Made by a program: the position numbers and the translations under genes
The notes under the pieces: model-generated
What the model saw: the letters and a program-made list of their open reading frames with translations, nothing else
What the model was told of the DNA's origin: nothing
Databases searched by the model: none
In this document: positions 21,011 through 30,695 of the stretch, piece by piece
How the letters are laid out: every line of letters begins with the position of its first letter
Numbering within the stretch: position 1 is the stretch's first letter
Assembly: GCF_030813355.1 (NCBI RefSeq)
Contig: NZ_JAUSUD010000013.1
Location: forward strand, 1-64,000
Reading direction: 5' to 3'
Length of the DNA: 64,000 nucleotides
From: Metabacillus malikii
Lineage (GTDB): Bacteria; Bacillota; Bacilli; Bacillales; Bacillaceae

Positions 21011-21297
21011 GTAAATGTCTATATTCTTGAAGTGTTTTTTACCTCCTTTCTTACTAAAATTTTACGGTGTTTTTACTTTCTAAACGAGGGATTTTCCGTA
21101 ACTCGCTAGATTGGAATGGTAATATGCAGGAAATAGCTGGTGAGTTGCATTAGGTGTAGCTTTCAAAAAGGTTAAAAATAGAAGAAGGGGATAGAGGGCA
21201 ACATATTGTCATTAAAGTTCCCCTCTTATTTTGTTAAACTGTTGCTTTTTATATTGAGAGAATGCTGTATCTTAATTAGTCCTTACAGTTCAGATAT
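21011..21297. other. Gap between LytTR gene and amidase gene
   Basis: Holds the minus-strand leader of the LytTR gene, including a strong but displaced AAGGAGGT near 21041-21048 and the inverted repeat TTACGG / CCGTAA (21062-21101). No gene is recognised in the rest. Confidence 0.4.
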
Positions 21298-21329
21298 ATT
21301 ATCTAAATGTAAATATACATTTAGATAAT
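21298..21329. terminator. Perfect inverted repeat at the amidase 3' end
   Basis: ATTATCTAAATGTA and TACATTTAGATAAT form a perfect 14-bp stem around a 4-nt loop, touching the stop codon of the amidase gene. It is AT-rich with no clear T-run, so it is a terminator candidate or an RNA-stabilising hairpin. Confidence 0.5.
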
Positions 21330-22852
21330 TACTTATTTTTAAAATATTGGGCTAGACCATTATATATTCCTTGAGAAGCTCGTTCTTGGTAGTAAGGTGT
21401 TCCTACTGTTATCTCATCAGTCTGATTGCTTAAGTAACCTAACTCTAACAGGACGGCAGGATTATTATTTTCACGCAACACATAGTAATTGCCGAACTTT
21501 ACGCCACGGTCATTCAAATGGGTCTGTTTAATAAGCTCCTTTTTTAGATGGGAAGCAAGTGGTCCATCTTTTATTGAGTGATAGTAATATGCTGTTGTTC
21601 CGGAAATCGTTCGATTTATCGTACTATCATAATGTAGACTTATAAAGGCATCTGCTTTCCTATAATGTGAGGTACTGACCCTTGAGTTTAAACTAATATA
21701 TGAATCATTACTACGGGTCAAAAATACGTTTGCACCTGCAGAATGAAGCTTATCATATAAGAGTTTAGCAGTTGTTAACGTCAAGTCTTTTTCGAATGTA
21801 CCATTTATACCGATAGCGCCACTATCTTTACCACCATGACCGGGGTCAATTACGACTATTTGGTTTTTTAAATATTGCTCTATCCCGGGTTTTCTAATTA
21901 ATTTCGTTCCACCAATCGGCTCTACAATCCATCCTGCGATATAGCCTGTTTGATTATCTTCAAGGTTGATTTCAAACCAATCTCCGACTAGCTGCGTTAT
22001 TTCAAAGGTATCTCCATAATTGACTGTTTTAATTGTTGAATGAGTTGTAGATGGTCCTGAACGGATATTTGTCCCGTCGTAGATAATTTTTATTAAGTTT
22101 TTTGCTTCCCGGCTGGTAGATGAATCGATGGAACTCAAAGGATTTTTGGCAATAAACCAACTCGCGACCCATCCGCTTTTATCTGTATCATAAAATATCT
22201 TGTACCAATCATTGTTCTCTTCAGAAATCGTTACTTCCACACCTTTTTTGATAGTATCAATGACTTCACTGTCTAGTCGACCATCAGAGTGGATTGATAG
22301 TTTACTTGCCGTAACAATTCCCTTTTGTTTAGGTTGAGATTTCATGGGTTTAGCAGAATTATTATCTCGTTGATATTCTATGTACCTCTCTGCGACCCAA
22401 CCAACGGTCCCATTATAAGATATTTGAATCCATTCCCCACTTTTTTCTAAAAATATGGCATGTTGGCTATTTTTGAATGTTCCGATAACTTGAAAGGAAA
22501 TACCTGGTCCAGATCGGATTCTTAAGCCTGTAGACTTTGTTATTACAATTAGGTCCGAAGGTGAGCTTTGAGATTTAAGATTTGTTTTCTTTATGATATG
22601 TGTCTTAGAAACCCACCCACTTTGTGCAGAGGTTAATTTGATTTTAATCCACTCATCACTCTCTTCGATAAATTCGTACCTTTCCCCTCTCTTAACTTCA
22701 GCAATTATTGGAGCGGATAGACTAGCACCACTTCTAACATTTAAGTCGTCTGTATTTATTAATACGTCATTATTTGACGCATTTACTATAGATGTTTTTG
22801 TTATACATGTAAGTATTAACAGCAACGAAATGGTGAAGAATATCTTTTTCAA
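21329..22852 (-). CDS. yrvJ: N-acetylmuramoyl-L-alanine amidase with four SH3b repeats (YrvJ-like)
   Basis: Secreted cell-wall hydrolase that cuts between N-acetylmuramic acid and L-alanine. After a signal peptide (1-25) come four bacterial SH3 repeats (about 30-88, 103-160, 180-236 and 250-312), each with a LNVRSG, LRIRSG or NIRSG start and a W-V end, for wall binding. The Amidase_3 catalytic domain (about 332-505) has DPGHGG, a Glu in the following helix region, SLHYD and LLELGYLSN, the zinc and catalytic residues. A TTG start follows GAGGAG. Location next to yrzK and hisS matches B. subtilis yrvJ. Confidence 0.9.
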   Translation of the reverse strand: MKKIFFTISLLLILTCITKTSIVNASNNDVLINTDDLNVRSGASLSAPIIAEVKRGERYEFIEESDEWIKIKLTSAQSGWVSKTHIIKKTNLKSQSSPSDLIVITKSTGLRIRSGPGISFQVIGTFKNSQHAIFLEKSGEWIQISYNGTVGWVAERYIEYQRDNNSAKPMKSQPKQKGIVTASKLSIHSDGRLDSEVIDTIKKGVEVTISEENNDWYKIFYDTDKSGWVASWFIAKNPLSSIDSSTSREAKNLIKIIYDGTNIRSGPSTTHSTIKTVNYGDTFEITQLVGDWFEINLEDNQTGYIAGWIVEPIGGTKLIRKPGIEQYLKNQIVVIDPGHGGKDSGAIGINGTFEKDLTLTTAKLLYDKLHSAGANVFLTRSNDSYISLNSRVSTSHYRKADAFISLHYDSTINRTISGTTAYYYHSIKDGPLASHLKKELIKQTHLNDRGVKFGNYYVLRENNNPAVLLELGYLSNQTDEITVGTPYYQERASQGIYNGLAQYFKNK

Positions 22853-23077
22853 AAAAATTACTCCTCTCTACTTCTTACATAACGAATAGACTACTAATTT
22901 TTCCAAGGTGGAAATCATGATTTAATCGTGTCCCATAACATTGATTTTAGCTTTAGATAGTATAAATATCTTTTAAAAGTTCTTTAAAAATATCAATGTT
23001 CCTTTATTATTTTTAAATAAATTCTGCCAAGTTAGGAAAAGATAAGAGTAATGTAGTTTGACGAAGGAGGCTTTTTG

Positions 23078-23251
23078 ATGAGAAATAGTGAAAAAGGGGC
23101 ACTATCCCATTCGAATCGTGAAATTTTTGGTGTGGATTTTCATGATTTTATGATAAAAGAACAAAACGATACATCGATGGAGCTTGCATCAGAATTTGGA
23201 ATTTCGCTTCGAGAAGTAAAGAATTTAAAAAAACATCTAAATCGTTCTTGA
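23078..23251 (+). CDS. yrzK: Small YrzK-like protein
   Basis: A 57-residue soluble protein starting at an ATG eight bases after GAAGGAGG. The second half (SMELASEFGISLREVKNLKKHL) reads as a helix-turn-helix similar to a sigma-70 region 4 fragment, but the protein is too short to be a sigma factor. B. subtilis has the small gene yrzK at this place, between yrvJ and hisS. Identity rests mainly on position. Its stop codon lies inside the -35 of the hisS leader promoter, so the two units are tightly packed. Confidence 0.6.
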   Translation: MRNSEKGALSHSNREIFGVDFHDFMIKEQNDTSMELASEFGISLREVKNLKKHLNRS

Positions 23252-23277
23252 CATAGTATGTGAAAGACTCGTATGAT
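23248..23277 (+). promoter_or_regulatory. Sigma-A promoter of the hisS-aspS leader
   Basis: TTGACA (23248-23253), an 18-nt spacer and TATGAT (23272-23277). The -35 contains the TGA stop codon of yrzK. Confidence 0.75.
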
Positions 23278-23284
23278 AAGATAA

Positions 23285-23556
23285 AATTCGATTATATTTT
23301 TGAACCATTGAGGAAGAAAAGTATATAAGACTACACATGCAAAGAGAGGAAATGTCCTAGGCTGAAAACATTTCTACATGATGACTTATAGAACAACACT
23401 TCTTAGGTTTCTCACTGAACGATGATAAGTCTAATAGGTGATGAACGTGACAGGCGTTAACTGTTTGAGTGGAAGTAGGCTGAGGCTTATTTCAACTAGG
23501 GTGGAACCACGGGTATAACTCTCGTCCCTACATTATGTAGAGACGGGAGTTTTTTA
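23285..23556 (+). promoter_or_regulatory. T-box riboswitch upstream of hisS
   Basis: The T-box sequence AGGGTGGAACCACG (23498-23511) is followed by a terminator hairpin, CTCTCGTCCCTACA with TGTAGAGACGGGAG (23519-23549), and six T. An AGTA near 23318 and AGAA near 23390 can form the loop-E element of stem I. CAC at 23397-23399 is a candidate histidine specifier, but its spacing from AGAA was not settled. Uncharged tRNA-His is expected to favour read-through into hisS. Confidence 0.9.
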
Positions 23557-23843
23557 TTGTTGTCTCAGTTTTCATTATAGAAGGCTATGCTTTTATAAAT
23601 GTTAATCTTTATTACTATATAGCCAAAGTGACTCATTGTTTCATTGAAATTAGACGCGTGATATGTTGATAAGTAGTCTTTTTTCAGAATCAACCAATGG
23701 AACGTTTACGACGAGAGAAATAATATGAAAGATAAGTGATATGTTACTTATACATACAATTTTTACCCGAACATAAGACAAACGCTAAGTTAGATAATAG
23801 ATAGGTTTCATAACCTATACTTTCAAGAAATGGAGGGAATGTT

Positions 23844-25112
23844 TTGTCATTTCAAATACCAAGAGGGACTCAGGATATATTACCTGGGGAAGTTGAAAAA
23901 TGGCAGTTTATTGAAAATACTGCACGTGAGCTTTGTAATAGATACCAATATAAAGAGATACGGACACCTATATTTGAGCATACTGAATTGTTTTCTAGAG
24001 GTGTTGGAGAAAGTACAGATATTGTTCAAAAGGAAATGTATACCTTTCAAGACCGAAAAGGTAGAAGCATTACATTAAGACCAGAGGGGACGGCTTCCAC
24101 TGTTCGTGCCTTCGTTGAGAAAAAGCTTTATGCAAATGCTGCACAGCCAACAAAGCTATATTATATTGGGCCAATGTTCCGCTATGAGAGACCACAAACA
24201 GGTAGGTATCGTCAATTCGTACAATTTGGTATTGAAGCGTTAGGCAGCAATGATCCTGGAATTGATGCAGAAGTAATCTCTCTTGCGATGTCACTATATC
24301 AAACACTTGGGTTAAAAAGCTTAAAGCTTGTCATTAATAGCTTAGGTGATGCTGAAAGTAGAAAAGCACATCGTGAGGCATTAATCGCTCACTTCGAACC
24401 AAGCATTGGTGAATTTTGCTCTGATTGTCAGAACAGGCTTCAACAAAATCCATTACGTATCTTAGATTGTAAGAAAGACAGAGAGCATGCATTAATGGAA
24501 ACGGCACCTTCAATTTTAGATTACTTAAATGAAGACTCTATACAGTATTTTAATAAAGTACAAACATACTTATCTGCTAACGGTATAGAATTTGAAGTAG
24601 ATGCAAGACTTGTAAGAGGATTAGATTATTATAACCACACTGCCTTTGAAATTATGAGCAATGCAGAAGGCTTTGGTGCAATTACAACTTTGTGTGGTGG
24701 AGGCCGTTATAACGGTTTAGCCCAAGAGATAGGTGGTCCTGAAACTCCTGGTATCGGTTTTGCCTTAAGCATTGAAAGACTCCTATCTGCCTTAGATGCA
24801 GAAGGTATAGAATTACCAATTAACTCTTCAATCGATTGCTATGTCGTGACGATGGGAGAAGAAGCAAAGGACCGTGCTGTCTCATTATTATTTGAAATGA
24901 GAGCTGCAGGCTTACTTGCTGAAAAAGACTATGAAAATAAAAAGCTGAAAGCACAATTTAAAGCTGCTGACCGTCATCAGGCAAAGTATGTCGCAGTACT
25001 CGGTGATGACGAACTTGCTAGAAATGTAATTGCTGTTAAGGATATGGAAACAGGGAATCAAGAAGAAGTACAAATTAACCAACTTATTGATTATTTAAGA
25101 GGACGAAGCTAA
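23844..25112 (+). CDS. hisS: Histidyl-tRNA synthetase
   Basis: Charges tRNA-His. The 422-residue class II synthetase has motif 1 near residues 45-60, motif 2 [14 protein letters not shown] (about 112-125), the histidine-specific block [14 protein letters not shown] near 255 and a C-terminal anticodon-binding domain (about 325-420). The TTG start follows ATGGAGGGAATGTT and gives the usual [17 protein letters not shown]-terminus. Expression is under the T-box leader. aspS follows after a 219-nt leader that has its own secondary structure. Confidence 0.96.
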   Translation: MSFQIPRGTQDILPGEVEKWQFIENTARELCNRYQYKEIRTPIFEHTELFSRGVGESTDIVQKEMYTFQDRKGRSITLRPEGTASTVRAFVEKKLYANAAQPTKLYYIGPMFRYERPQTGRYRQFVQFGIEALGSNDPGIDAEVISLAMSLYQTLGLKSLKLVINSLGDAESRKAHREALIAHFEPSIGEFCSDCQNRLQQNPLRILDCKKDREHALMETAPSILDYLNEDSIQYFNKVQTYLSANGIEFEVDARLVRGLDYYNHTAFEIMSNAEGFGAITTLCGGGRYNGLAQEIGGPETPGIGFALSIERLLSALDAEGIELPINSSIDCYVVTMGEEAKDRAVSLLFEMRAAGLLAEKDYENKKLKAQFKAADRHQAKYVAVLGDDELARNVIAVKDMETGNQEEVQINQLIDYLRGRS

Positions 25113-25181
25113 AAAGCTTATTACTAAATACACAAACTTTTTAAAGGTGCAATGAAAAATAAATTAAAATTATTATGGAGT

Positions 25182-25268
25182 AAGTAGTACAGGTGAGTTA
25201 CATTGATGCATTGAACCTCACCTCCAATGCTTCGAGTGAACACTGCAGTTAACCAAATAATACTACTT
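25182..25268 (+). promoter_or_regulatory. Structured leader between hisS and aspS with alternative hairpins
   Basis: AAGTAGTA (25182-25189) pairs with TACTACTT (25261-25268). Inside, AGGTGAG (25191-25197) can pair with CTCACCT (25217-25223), or GCATTG (25208-25213) with CAATGC (25225-25230), but the two overlap topologically. There is no T-box sequence or T-run. A cis-acting RNA is inferred only. Confidence 0.4.
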
Positions 25269-25331
25269 ATATATCAGCAATAACAGAAATAACAACCTAA
25301 AATAAACTATTAACCAAAGGAGAGGTTTTTC

Positions 25332-27101
25332 ATGTTTGGTCGTACATATTATTGCGGAGAAGTACCTGAAACAGCAATCGGAGAGCAAGTTGTTTTAAAA
25401 GGATGGGTAGCTAAGCGTCGTGATTTAGGTGGAGTCATTTTCATTGATCTTCGTGACCGTACAGGTGTTGTTCAAATCGTATTCAATCCGGAAATTTCTG
25501 AAGAAGCACTTGCTATCGCAGAACGCGTAAGAAGTGAATATGTGTTAGATATTACCGGAAAAGTAGTTGTTCGTGATGAAGAGACGATTAATCCGAACAT
25601 CCCAACAGGGAAAATTGAGGTTATCGTTGAAAAAGTATCCATTATTAACGCAGCGAAAAATCCACCGTTCCTTATTGAAGATAAATCGGACGAGGTTTCC
25701 GAAGATGTTCGTTTAAAATACCGTTATTTAGATTTAAGAAGACCTGCTTTATTCAATACAATTAAAATGCGTCATGATGTAACGAAATCAATGAGACATT
25801 TCCTTGATGAAAATGGATTTTTAGATATTGAAACACCAATTTTAACAAAAAGTACCCCAGAAGGTGCGCGCGATTATTTAGTACCAAGCCGTGTTCATGA
25901 AGGTGAATTTTACGCATTACCACAATCACCACAAATATTTAAACAGCTATTAATGGTTTCTGGATTCGATAAATATTATCAAATCGCACGCTGCTTCCGT
26001 GATGAAGATTTACGTGCTGACAGACAGCCGGAATTCACACAAATAGATATTGAGGCATCATTTATGAGCCAAGATGACATTATGTCAATGACAGAGCAAA
26101 TGATGGCTAGAATAATGAAAGAGACGAAAGGGATTGAAATTGACCTACCTATCCAAAGAATGCCTTACGATGAAGCTATCGGACGATTTGGGTCAGATAA
26201 ACCAGATACTCGTTTCGGTTTAGAATTAGTAGATGTTGGTGAAATTGTGAAAGACAGCGGACTGAAAGTATTCAGTACGGTCGTAGCAAGTGGTGGACAA
26301 GTAAAATCAATTAATGTAAAAGGTGCTGCTGATAAATATTCACGAAAAGATATGGATGCATTAGCTGAATTTGTTGCTCCGTACGGTGCTAAAGGACTAG
26401 CATGGTTAAAGGTAGAAGCGGATGGCTTAAAAGGGCCAATTATTAAGTTCTTCACAGAGGAAGAGCAAGCCAATTTAGTGAAAACAATGGATGCATCAAT
26501 TGGGGATTTACTAGTATTTGTTGCAGATAAAAAATCAGTTGTGGCAGACGCACTTGGTGCACTCCGTCTAAAATTAGGTAAAGACTTGCAATTGATTGAT
26601 GAAAGTAAATTCAATTTCCTATGGGTTGTTGATTGGCCATTGCTTGAGTATGATGAAGCGACTAAACGTTATTATGCTGCACATCATCCATTTACAATGC
26701 CAGCTCGTGAAGATTTAGATTTATTTGAAACAGATCCGAGCAGCATGAAAGCTCAAGCATATGATATCGTATTGAACGGTTACGAATTAGGTGGTGGATC
26801 AATTCGGATATTTGAAAAAGACATTCAAGAGAAAATGTTTAAATTATTAGGCTTTACGGAAGAAGAAGCACATGAGCAGTTTGGTTTCTTACTTGATGCC
26901 TTTGAATACGGTACTCCTCCTCACGGTGGGATTGCTTTAGGTCTAGACCGTTTAGTGATGCTATTATCAGGCCGTACTAATTTAAGAGATACAATAGCAT
27001 TTCCGAAAACGGCTAGTGCAAGTGACCTACTTACGAATGCACCAAGTACTGTAAGTGAAGCACAGCTTGAGGAATTAAATCTAGAAATAAGAGATATTTA
27101 A
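25332..27101 (+). CDS. aspS: Aspartyl-tRNA synthetase
   Basis: Charges tRNA-Asp. The 589-residue class II enzyme has the N-terminal OB anticodon-binding domain (about 1-110), motif 2 with [21 protein letters not shown] (near 215-235), the bacterial GAD insertion domain (about 290-425) and motif 3 [16 protein letters not shown] near 530. The bacterial form with the insertion indicates a discriminating or standard bacterial type. Specificity for Asp only versus Asp/Asn cannot be settled here. The ATG follows AAGGAGAGG. A large hairpin and the 6S-like RNA follow. Confidence 0.96.
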   Translation: MFGRTYYCGEVPETAIGEQVVLKGWVAKRRDLGGVIFIDLRDRTGVVQIVFNPEISEEALAIAERVRSEYVLDITGKVVVRDEETINPNIPTGKIEVIVEKVSIINAAKNPPFLIEDKSDEVSEDVRLKYRYLDLRRPALFNTIKMRHDVTKSMRHFLDENGFLDIETPILTKSTPEGARDYLVPSRVHEGEFYALPQSPQIFKQLLMVSGFDKYYQIARCFRDEDLRADRQPEFTQIDIEASFMSQDDIMSMTEQMMARIMKETKGIEIDLPIQRMPYDEAIGRFGSDKPDTRFGLELVDVGEIVKDSGLKVFSTVVASGGQVKSINVKGAADKYSRKDMDALAEFVAPYGAKGLAWLKVEADGLKGPIIKFFTEEEQANLVKTMDASIGDLLVFVADKKSVVADALGALRLKLGKDLQLIDESKFNFLWVVDWPLLEYDEATKRYYAAHHPFTMPAREDLDLFETDPSSMKAQAYDIVLNGYELGGGSIRIFEKDIQEKMFKLLGFTEEEAHEQFGFLLDAFEYGTPPHGGIALGLDRLVMLLSGRTNLRDTIAFPKTASASDLLTNAPSTVSEAQLEELNLEIRDI

Positions 27102-27153
27102 AACTTAAAGTCGTTTAGCTCATATCTGCTTAACAAATTAATGAGACCTTTTT

Positions 27154-27244
27154 AAGGGTCAGACTTTTCAAGTGCACATTTCTATAAAGATTAATGACAC
27201 TATTTTAATCTTTATAGAATGAGTGTTCAATGAGTCTGGCCCTT
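27154..27244 (+). terminator. Long two-tier hairpin after aspS
   Basis: AAGGGTCAGACT (27154-27165) pairs with AGTCTGGCCCTT over 12 bp, and inside it TTCTATAAAGATTA pairs perfectly with TAATCTTTATAGAA over 14 bp. The sequence after it is only moderately T-rich. It probably ends the aspS transcript or insulates the downstream RNA gene. Confidence 0.5.
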
Positions 27245-27276
27245 TGATTTTGTATGTAGTTCTATTAAATGCAAAA

Positions 27277-27466
27277 AAAGTCCCGATTATGCCGTTACGA
27301 ACTTCCCTTGTTTTGATCCCGCCAACAGCAGGTGGGTGCTCTGTTCTAAGGTTTGTAAGTCCTAAACAATCGTGTTAGAAGGCATTTACTTTGCTTAGAA
27401 ACGAAAGCTCCCGTAGTAAAGATGTTAGGTCAAAACTAGGTGTGCAACGAACACATCAGGATTATG
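27277..27466 (+). ncRNA. bsrA: Probable 6S-1 RNA (BsrA-type)
   Basis: Regulator that binds sigma-A RNA polymerase as a promoter mimic. B. subtilis 6S-1 RNA lies between aspS and the tcdA orthologue yrvM, exactly this position. The stretch is non-coding and about 190 nt long. Its ends pair (GTCCCGAT near 27280-27287 with ATCAGGAT near 27455-27462, one mismatch), as in the closing stem. Internal stems such as AACAGCAGG and GTGGGTGCTCTGTT suit a long, bulged rod. Exact ends and the central bubble were not verified. Confidence 0.72.
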
Positions 27467-27929
27467 TTTGCGCTTTCATTTTGTTTGTAAATAAATATTA
27501 GCATACAAAAAAATGCATATCAAGTCTTGATGAAAAATTAGTTATTAACATTTGGTTTCATAATTTACAATTCCTTTACTTATCATTTCTTTGTTTATAA
27601 TTGTATAAGGCTGGGATATAACCACCCACCCCGCTTCCCGTGAGTACTGCAAGAGGAGACAAACCCTAAACGATAACTCAGTTAAAAGCAACATTGTTTA
27701 CGAAAACAGCCTATCTTTAAAGCCTTTTGTTCAGCCTCATAATCAATTCTACTTAATTTGGTAAGGAATCATTCTTGGGACAATTTGCTCGGATGTGAAA
27801 AAAGTCATATTTGATGATAAAAGTAATTTATATGAAAAGTACTTGCTTTTTCAAATACGTATGTTATATTCTTTTTCAGGAAAAAATACTGTCATTATTG
27901 ATTAGACGATAAATATTGGAGTGAGGTAG
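27467..27929. other. Gap between 6S-like RNA and tcdA
   Basis: AT-rich, with no supported reading frame. It holds one copy of the recurrent GCAA...AAAACAGCC motif at 27688-27712 and a GC-richer stretch near 27610-27665 (ACCACCCACCCCGCTTCCCG) of unknown meaning. Confidence 0.4.
27688..27712 (+). repeat. Short recurrent motif, copy 2
   Basis: GCAACATTGTTTACGAAAAC followed by AGCCT, similar to 5391-5410 and 50602-50623. This copy is in a non-coding gap, not next to a start codon. Confidence 0.45.
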
Positions 27930-28697
27930 TTGTTACATCAATTTTCGCGAAATGAACTAGCAATTGGAAAAGAAGGCTTAGAAATATTAAAAAATAGTAC
28001 GGTAGCTGTATTAGGTGTCGGGGGAGTTGGGTCTTTTTCTGCAGAAGCACTAGCACGTTCTGGCGTTGGCAAAATAATTTTAGTGGATAAAGATGATGTA
28101 GATATTACAAATGTCAATCGGCAAATACATGCGTTACTTTCGACAATTGGCCAACCGAAAGTTGATTTAATGGAAGCACGTATTAAAGAAATTAATCCAG
28201 AATGTGAAGTCGTTTCATTAAAAATGTTTTATACAGAAGAAACGTATGAGCAATTCTTTGAGTATAAAATAGACTATGTTATTGACGCATCGGATACAAT
28301 CGCATACAAAATACACCTTATGAAAGAATGTTTGATACGAAATATTCCGATTATATCAAGTATGGGTGCAGCAAATAAAATGGACCCGACACGTTTCCAA
28401 GTAGCAGATATCTCCAAAACACATACCGACCCAATTGCGAAAGTAATTCGGACACGTTTACGTAAAGAGGGAATAAAGAAGGGGATTAAAGTTGTCTTCT
28501 CTGATGAAAGTCCAATCGTCATTAGGGAGGATGTTCGTAAAGTAGTAGGGAACGATAAAGCAAAAATCCGTAAAGCAAAAATGCCACCATCTTCAAATGC
28601 CTTCGTTCCGTCTGTTGCAGGTTTAATAATGGGCGGGTATGTTGTGACAGAACTAGTAAAAGACATAAAAATAGTAAGAGTCAAAGATGAAAAATAA
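27930..28697 (+). CDS. tcdA: tRNA threonylcarbamoyladenosine dehydratase TcdA (YrvM)
   Basis: E1-like enzyme that uses ATP to cyclise t6A37 to ct6A in ANN-decoding tRNAs. The 255-residue protein has the nucleotide-binding loop LGVGGVGSFSAEALARSG (about 29-46), then IILVDKDDVDITNVNRQ (about 50-66), and ends with a membrane-free helical tail. The TTG start follows GGAGTGAGGT with close spacing and gives MLHQFSRNELAIG, the usual N-terminus. It is monocistronic, converging with the rsfA-type gene. Confidence 0.92.
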   Translation: MLHQFSRNELAIGKEGLEILKNSTVAVLGVGGVGSFSAEALARSGVGKIILVDKDDVDITNVNRQIHALLSTIGQPKVDLMEARIKEINPECEVVSLKMFYTEETYEQFFEYKIDYVIDASDTIAYKIHLMKECLIRNIPIISSMGAANKMDPTRFQVADISKTHTDPIAKVIRTRLRKEGIKKGIKVVFSDESPIVIREDVRKVVGNDKAKIRKAKMPPSSNAFVPSVAGLIMGGYVVTELVKDIKIVRVKDEK

Positions 28698-28734
28698 TTA
28701 AGACATTGGGGAAGGTGACTAAAAATCACCCTCC

Positions 28735-29301
28735 TTAATGATAATCTAGTTTCAATTCTAACGTATCTTCAGCAATATTCTGTGCCTGTCTCAAAATTCT
28801 CGCTAAAAGACTATATTCTTGTTCCAGCTTGCTTTTCTTTTTCATAAGTTTGTCATACTTCAAGGACAATTCATTCTTTTCATCTGTTAATTTTATCTTT
28901 TCATTTAATAGTTGCTCATTTTCTGTTTTTAGCGTTTGACTATTGTACAAATTAAGCTGATTTAAGTAGCTGATACAATCTGAAATTGTCAATGATGCCT
29001 CAGGCAAATGCTGCTTACTCTTCTCATTTACTTCGACAGGTGAAGCCTTTTCTATTTGATGGGAAGGTCTACCTTTTACCTTTGCAATTCTTGTTTTCTT
29101 TGCTTCCTCAATTTCCTGTTTGTAATCACTTCTGAGAACAGCATTCCAGCGATACCCACAAGCTGCAGAAGTTCGATTTAATTGTTGCGCTACTTCCTCG
29201 AATGCGCGAGTTTGGGTATTTCCTTCTCGGATATGGTTTAAGACGGTTTTTACAAGAAACATGTCATCTTCTTCACTCCATAATGTATGTTTACTCCCCA
29301 C
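28735..29301 (-). CDS. RsfA-family (prespore) transcriptional regulator
   Basis: A 188-residue protein with an N-terminal Myb/SANT-like DNA-binding domain (about 3-55, [18 protein letters not shown] and GYRWNAVLR) and a C-terminal coiled coil (about 105-180, rich in Lys, Glu and Leu). RsfA controls sigma-F genes in the B. subtilis prespore. Bacilli carry several paralogues, so this is a family call. The GTG at 29301 is chosen because AAAGGAG lies seven bases upstream. A TTG at 29322 would place that site inside the gene. It is not between tcdA and rarA in B. subtilis, so this is an addition. Confidence 0.8.
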   Translation of the reverse strand: MGSKHTLWSEEDDMFLVKTVLNHIREGNTQTRAFEEVAQQLNRTSAACGYRWNAVLRSDYKQEIEEAKKTRIAKVKGRPSHQIEKASPVEVNEKSKQHLPEASLTISDCISYLNQLNLYNSQTLKTENEQLLNEKIKLTDEKNELSLKYDKLMKKKSKLEQEYSLLARILRQAQNIAEDTLELKLDYH

Positions 29302-29414
29302 AGCTGTCTCCTTTCTATTCAATCATGTTTATAAATAAAGTTAATCCTATCCTTACCGAAACATACTGTATTATGCAAGCAAGAGACCACAACTCAATAG
29401 GAAATAAGTGCATA

Positions 29415-30695
29415 TTAATTTGATGATTTTGATTTAGATAATAATTTGTCATAGACCTGACTCAACGCTAATTCAAATTTTCCAGTTCGCTTTGGTTTAT
29501 AATATACTTTATGTTTCAAGCGATCAGGCAGGTATTGTTGTTGCACCCAGCCATTTTCATAATCATGTGGATAAAGGTAATCGACACCTCTGCCTAAATT
29601 TTTCGCTCCTTTATAATGAGCATCCTTTAAGTGTAGTGGAACTTCACCTGATAGACCGGAACGAATATCAGCAATAGCAAGGTCTAGCGCTTGATATGCA
29701 CTATTTGATTTAGGAGAAAGACAGAGCTCGATTACAGCATTTGCTAATGGAATTCTTGCTTCTGGAAAGCCTAATCGTTCAGTTGATTCAATTGCAGCGA
29801 GAGTCCGTTGCCCAGCTTGTGGATTTGCAAGCCCGATATCTTCGTAAGCAATAACTAATAATCGCCGATTAATGCTAACGAGGTCACCTGCTTCAATTAA
29901 TCTTCCTAAATAATGTAAAGCTGCATTTACGTCCGAACCTCTTATTGATTTTTGGAATGCTGAAAGAACATCATAATGCGCATCCCCATCTTTATCATGT
30001 ACAAAGCTTTTTTTCTGTAAGCATTCCTCTGCTACTTTTAGGTCAATACATATCTCACCTGCTTCATCTTCATCTGTAGATATAACTGCTAATTCAAGTG
30101 CATTTAATGCCGAACGTACGTCACCGCCACAACTTGTTGAAAAATGATAAAGAGCCGCTTCATCCAAATGGACTTTTTTATGACCAAATCCATTCTCATC
30201 ATCTTTTAATGCTCTCAATAATGCTTCTTTTATATCTTCATCACTCAGTGGATGAAGTTCAAAGATTTGACACCTACTCCGTATTGCTGGGTTAATTGCG
30301 TGATAAGGGTTACTAGTTGTAGCGCCTATTAAAATGATTTTTCCGTTTTCTAAATGTGGAAGCAAAAAATCTTGCTTCGCTTTATCTAGACGATGCACCT
30401 CATCTAGAATTAAAATAACTTGTCCAGACATTTTCGCTTCTTCAACAACAATTTCCATATCCTTTTTATTATTTATCACTGCATTTAACTTTCTGAATGC
30501 TGTGTTAGTGCTACCTGCAATCGCAGTAGCGATAGATGTCTTACCAATACCTGGGGGGCCATACAATATCATTGAGGATAAATGTTTAGCCTTCACCATC
30601 CGTTCAATTATTTTCCCTTTAGAAACAAGATGTTCTTGTCCAATAATCTCTTCAATTTTCTTCGGTCTCATTCTAAACGCTAATGGTTGTTTCAA
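29415..30695 (-). CDS. rarA: Replication-associated recombination protein RarA (YrvN)
   Basis: AAA+ ATPase (MgsA/WRNIP1 family) acting at stalled replication forks. The 426-residue protein has Walker A LYGPPGIGKTS (about 44-54), Walker B LILDEVHRL (about 95-103), sensor GATTSNP near 126 and the C-terminal tetramerisation domain (about 255-425). The start is TTG with GGAGTG upstream and gives KQPLAFRMRPKKIEEIIGQEHL, the usual beginning. It is transcribed opposite to tcdA, as in B. subtilis. Confidence 0.95.
   Translation of the reverse strand: MKQPLAFRMRPKKIEEIIGQEHLVSKGKIIERMVKAKHLSSMILYGPPGIGKTSIATAIAGSTNTAFRKLNAVINNKKDMEIVVEEAKMSGQVILILDEVHRLDKAKQDFLLPHLENGKIILIGATTSNPYHAINPAIRSRCQIFELHPLSDEDIKEALLRALKDDENGFGHKKVHLDEAALYHFSTSCGGDVRSALNALELAVISTDEDEAGEICIDLKVAEECLQKKSFVHDKDGDAHYDVLSAFQKSIRGSDVNAALHYLGRLIEAGDLVSINRRLLVIAYEDIGLANPQAGQRTLAAIESTERLGFPEARIPLANAVIELCLSPKSNSAYQALDLAIADIRSGLSGEVPLHLKDAHYKGAKNLGRGVDYLYPHDYENGWVQQQYLPDRLKHKVYYKPKRTGKFELALSQVYDKLLSKSKSSN

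Noticed and set aside
26165-26614. 149-residue minus-strand frame inside aspS
   Set aside because: A shadow of aspS with Ser/Leu-rich composition typical of antisense frames and no ribosome binding site.
28274-28729. Minus-strand frame inside tcdA
   Set aside because: Antisense of a well-recognised gene.
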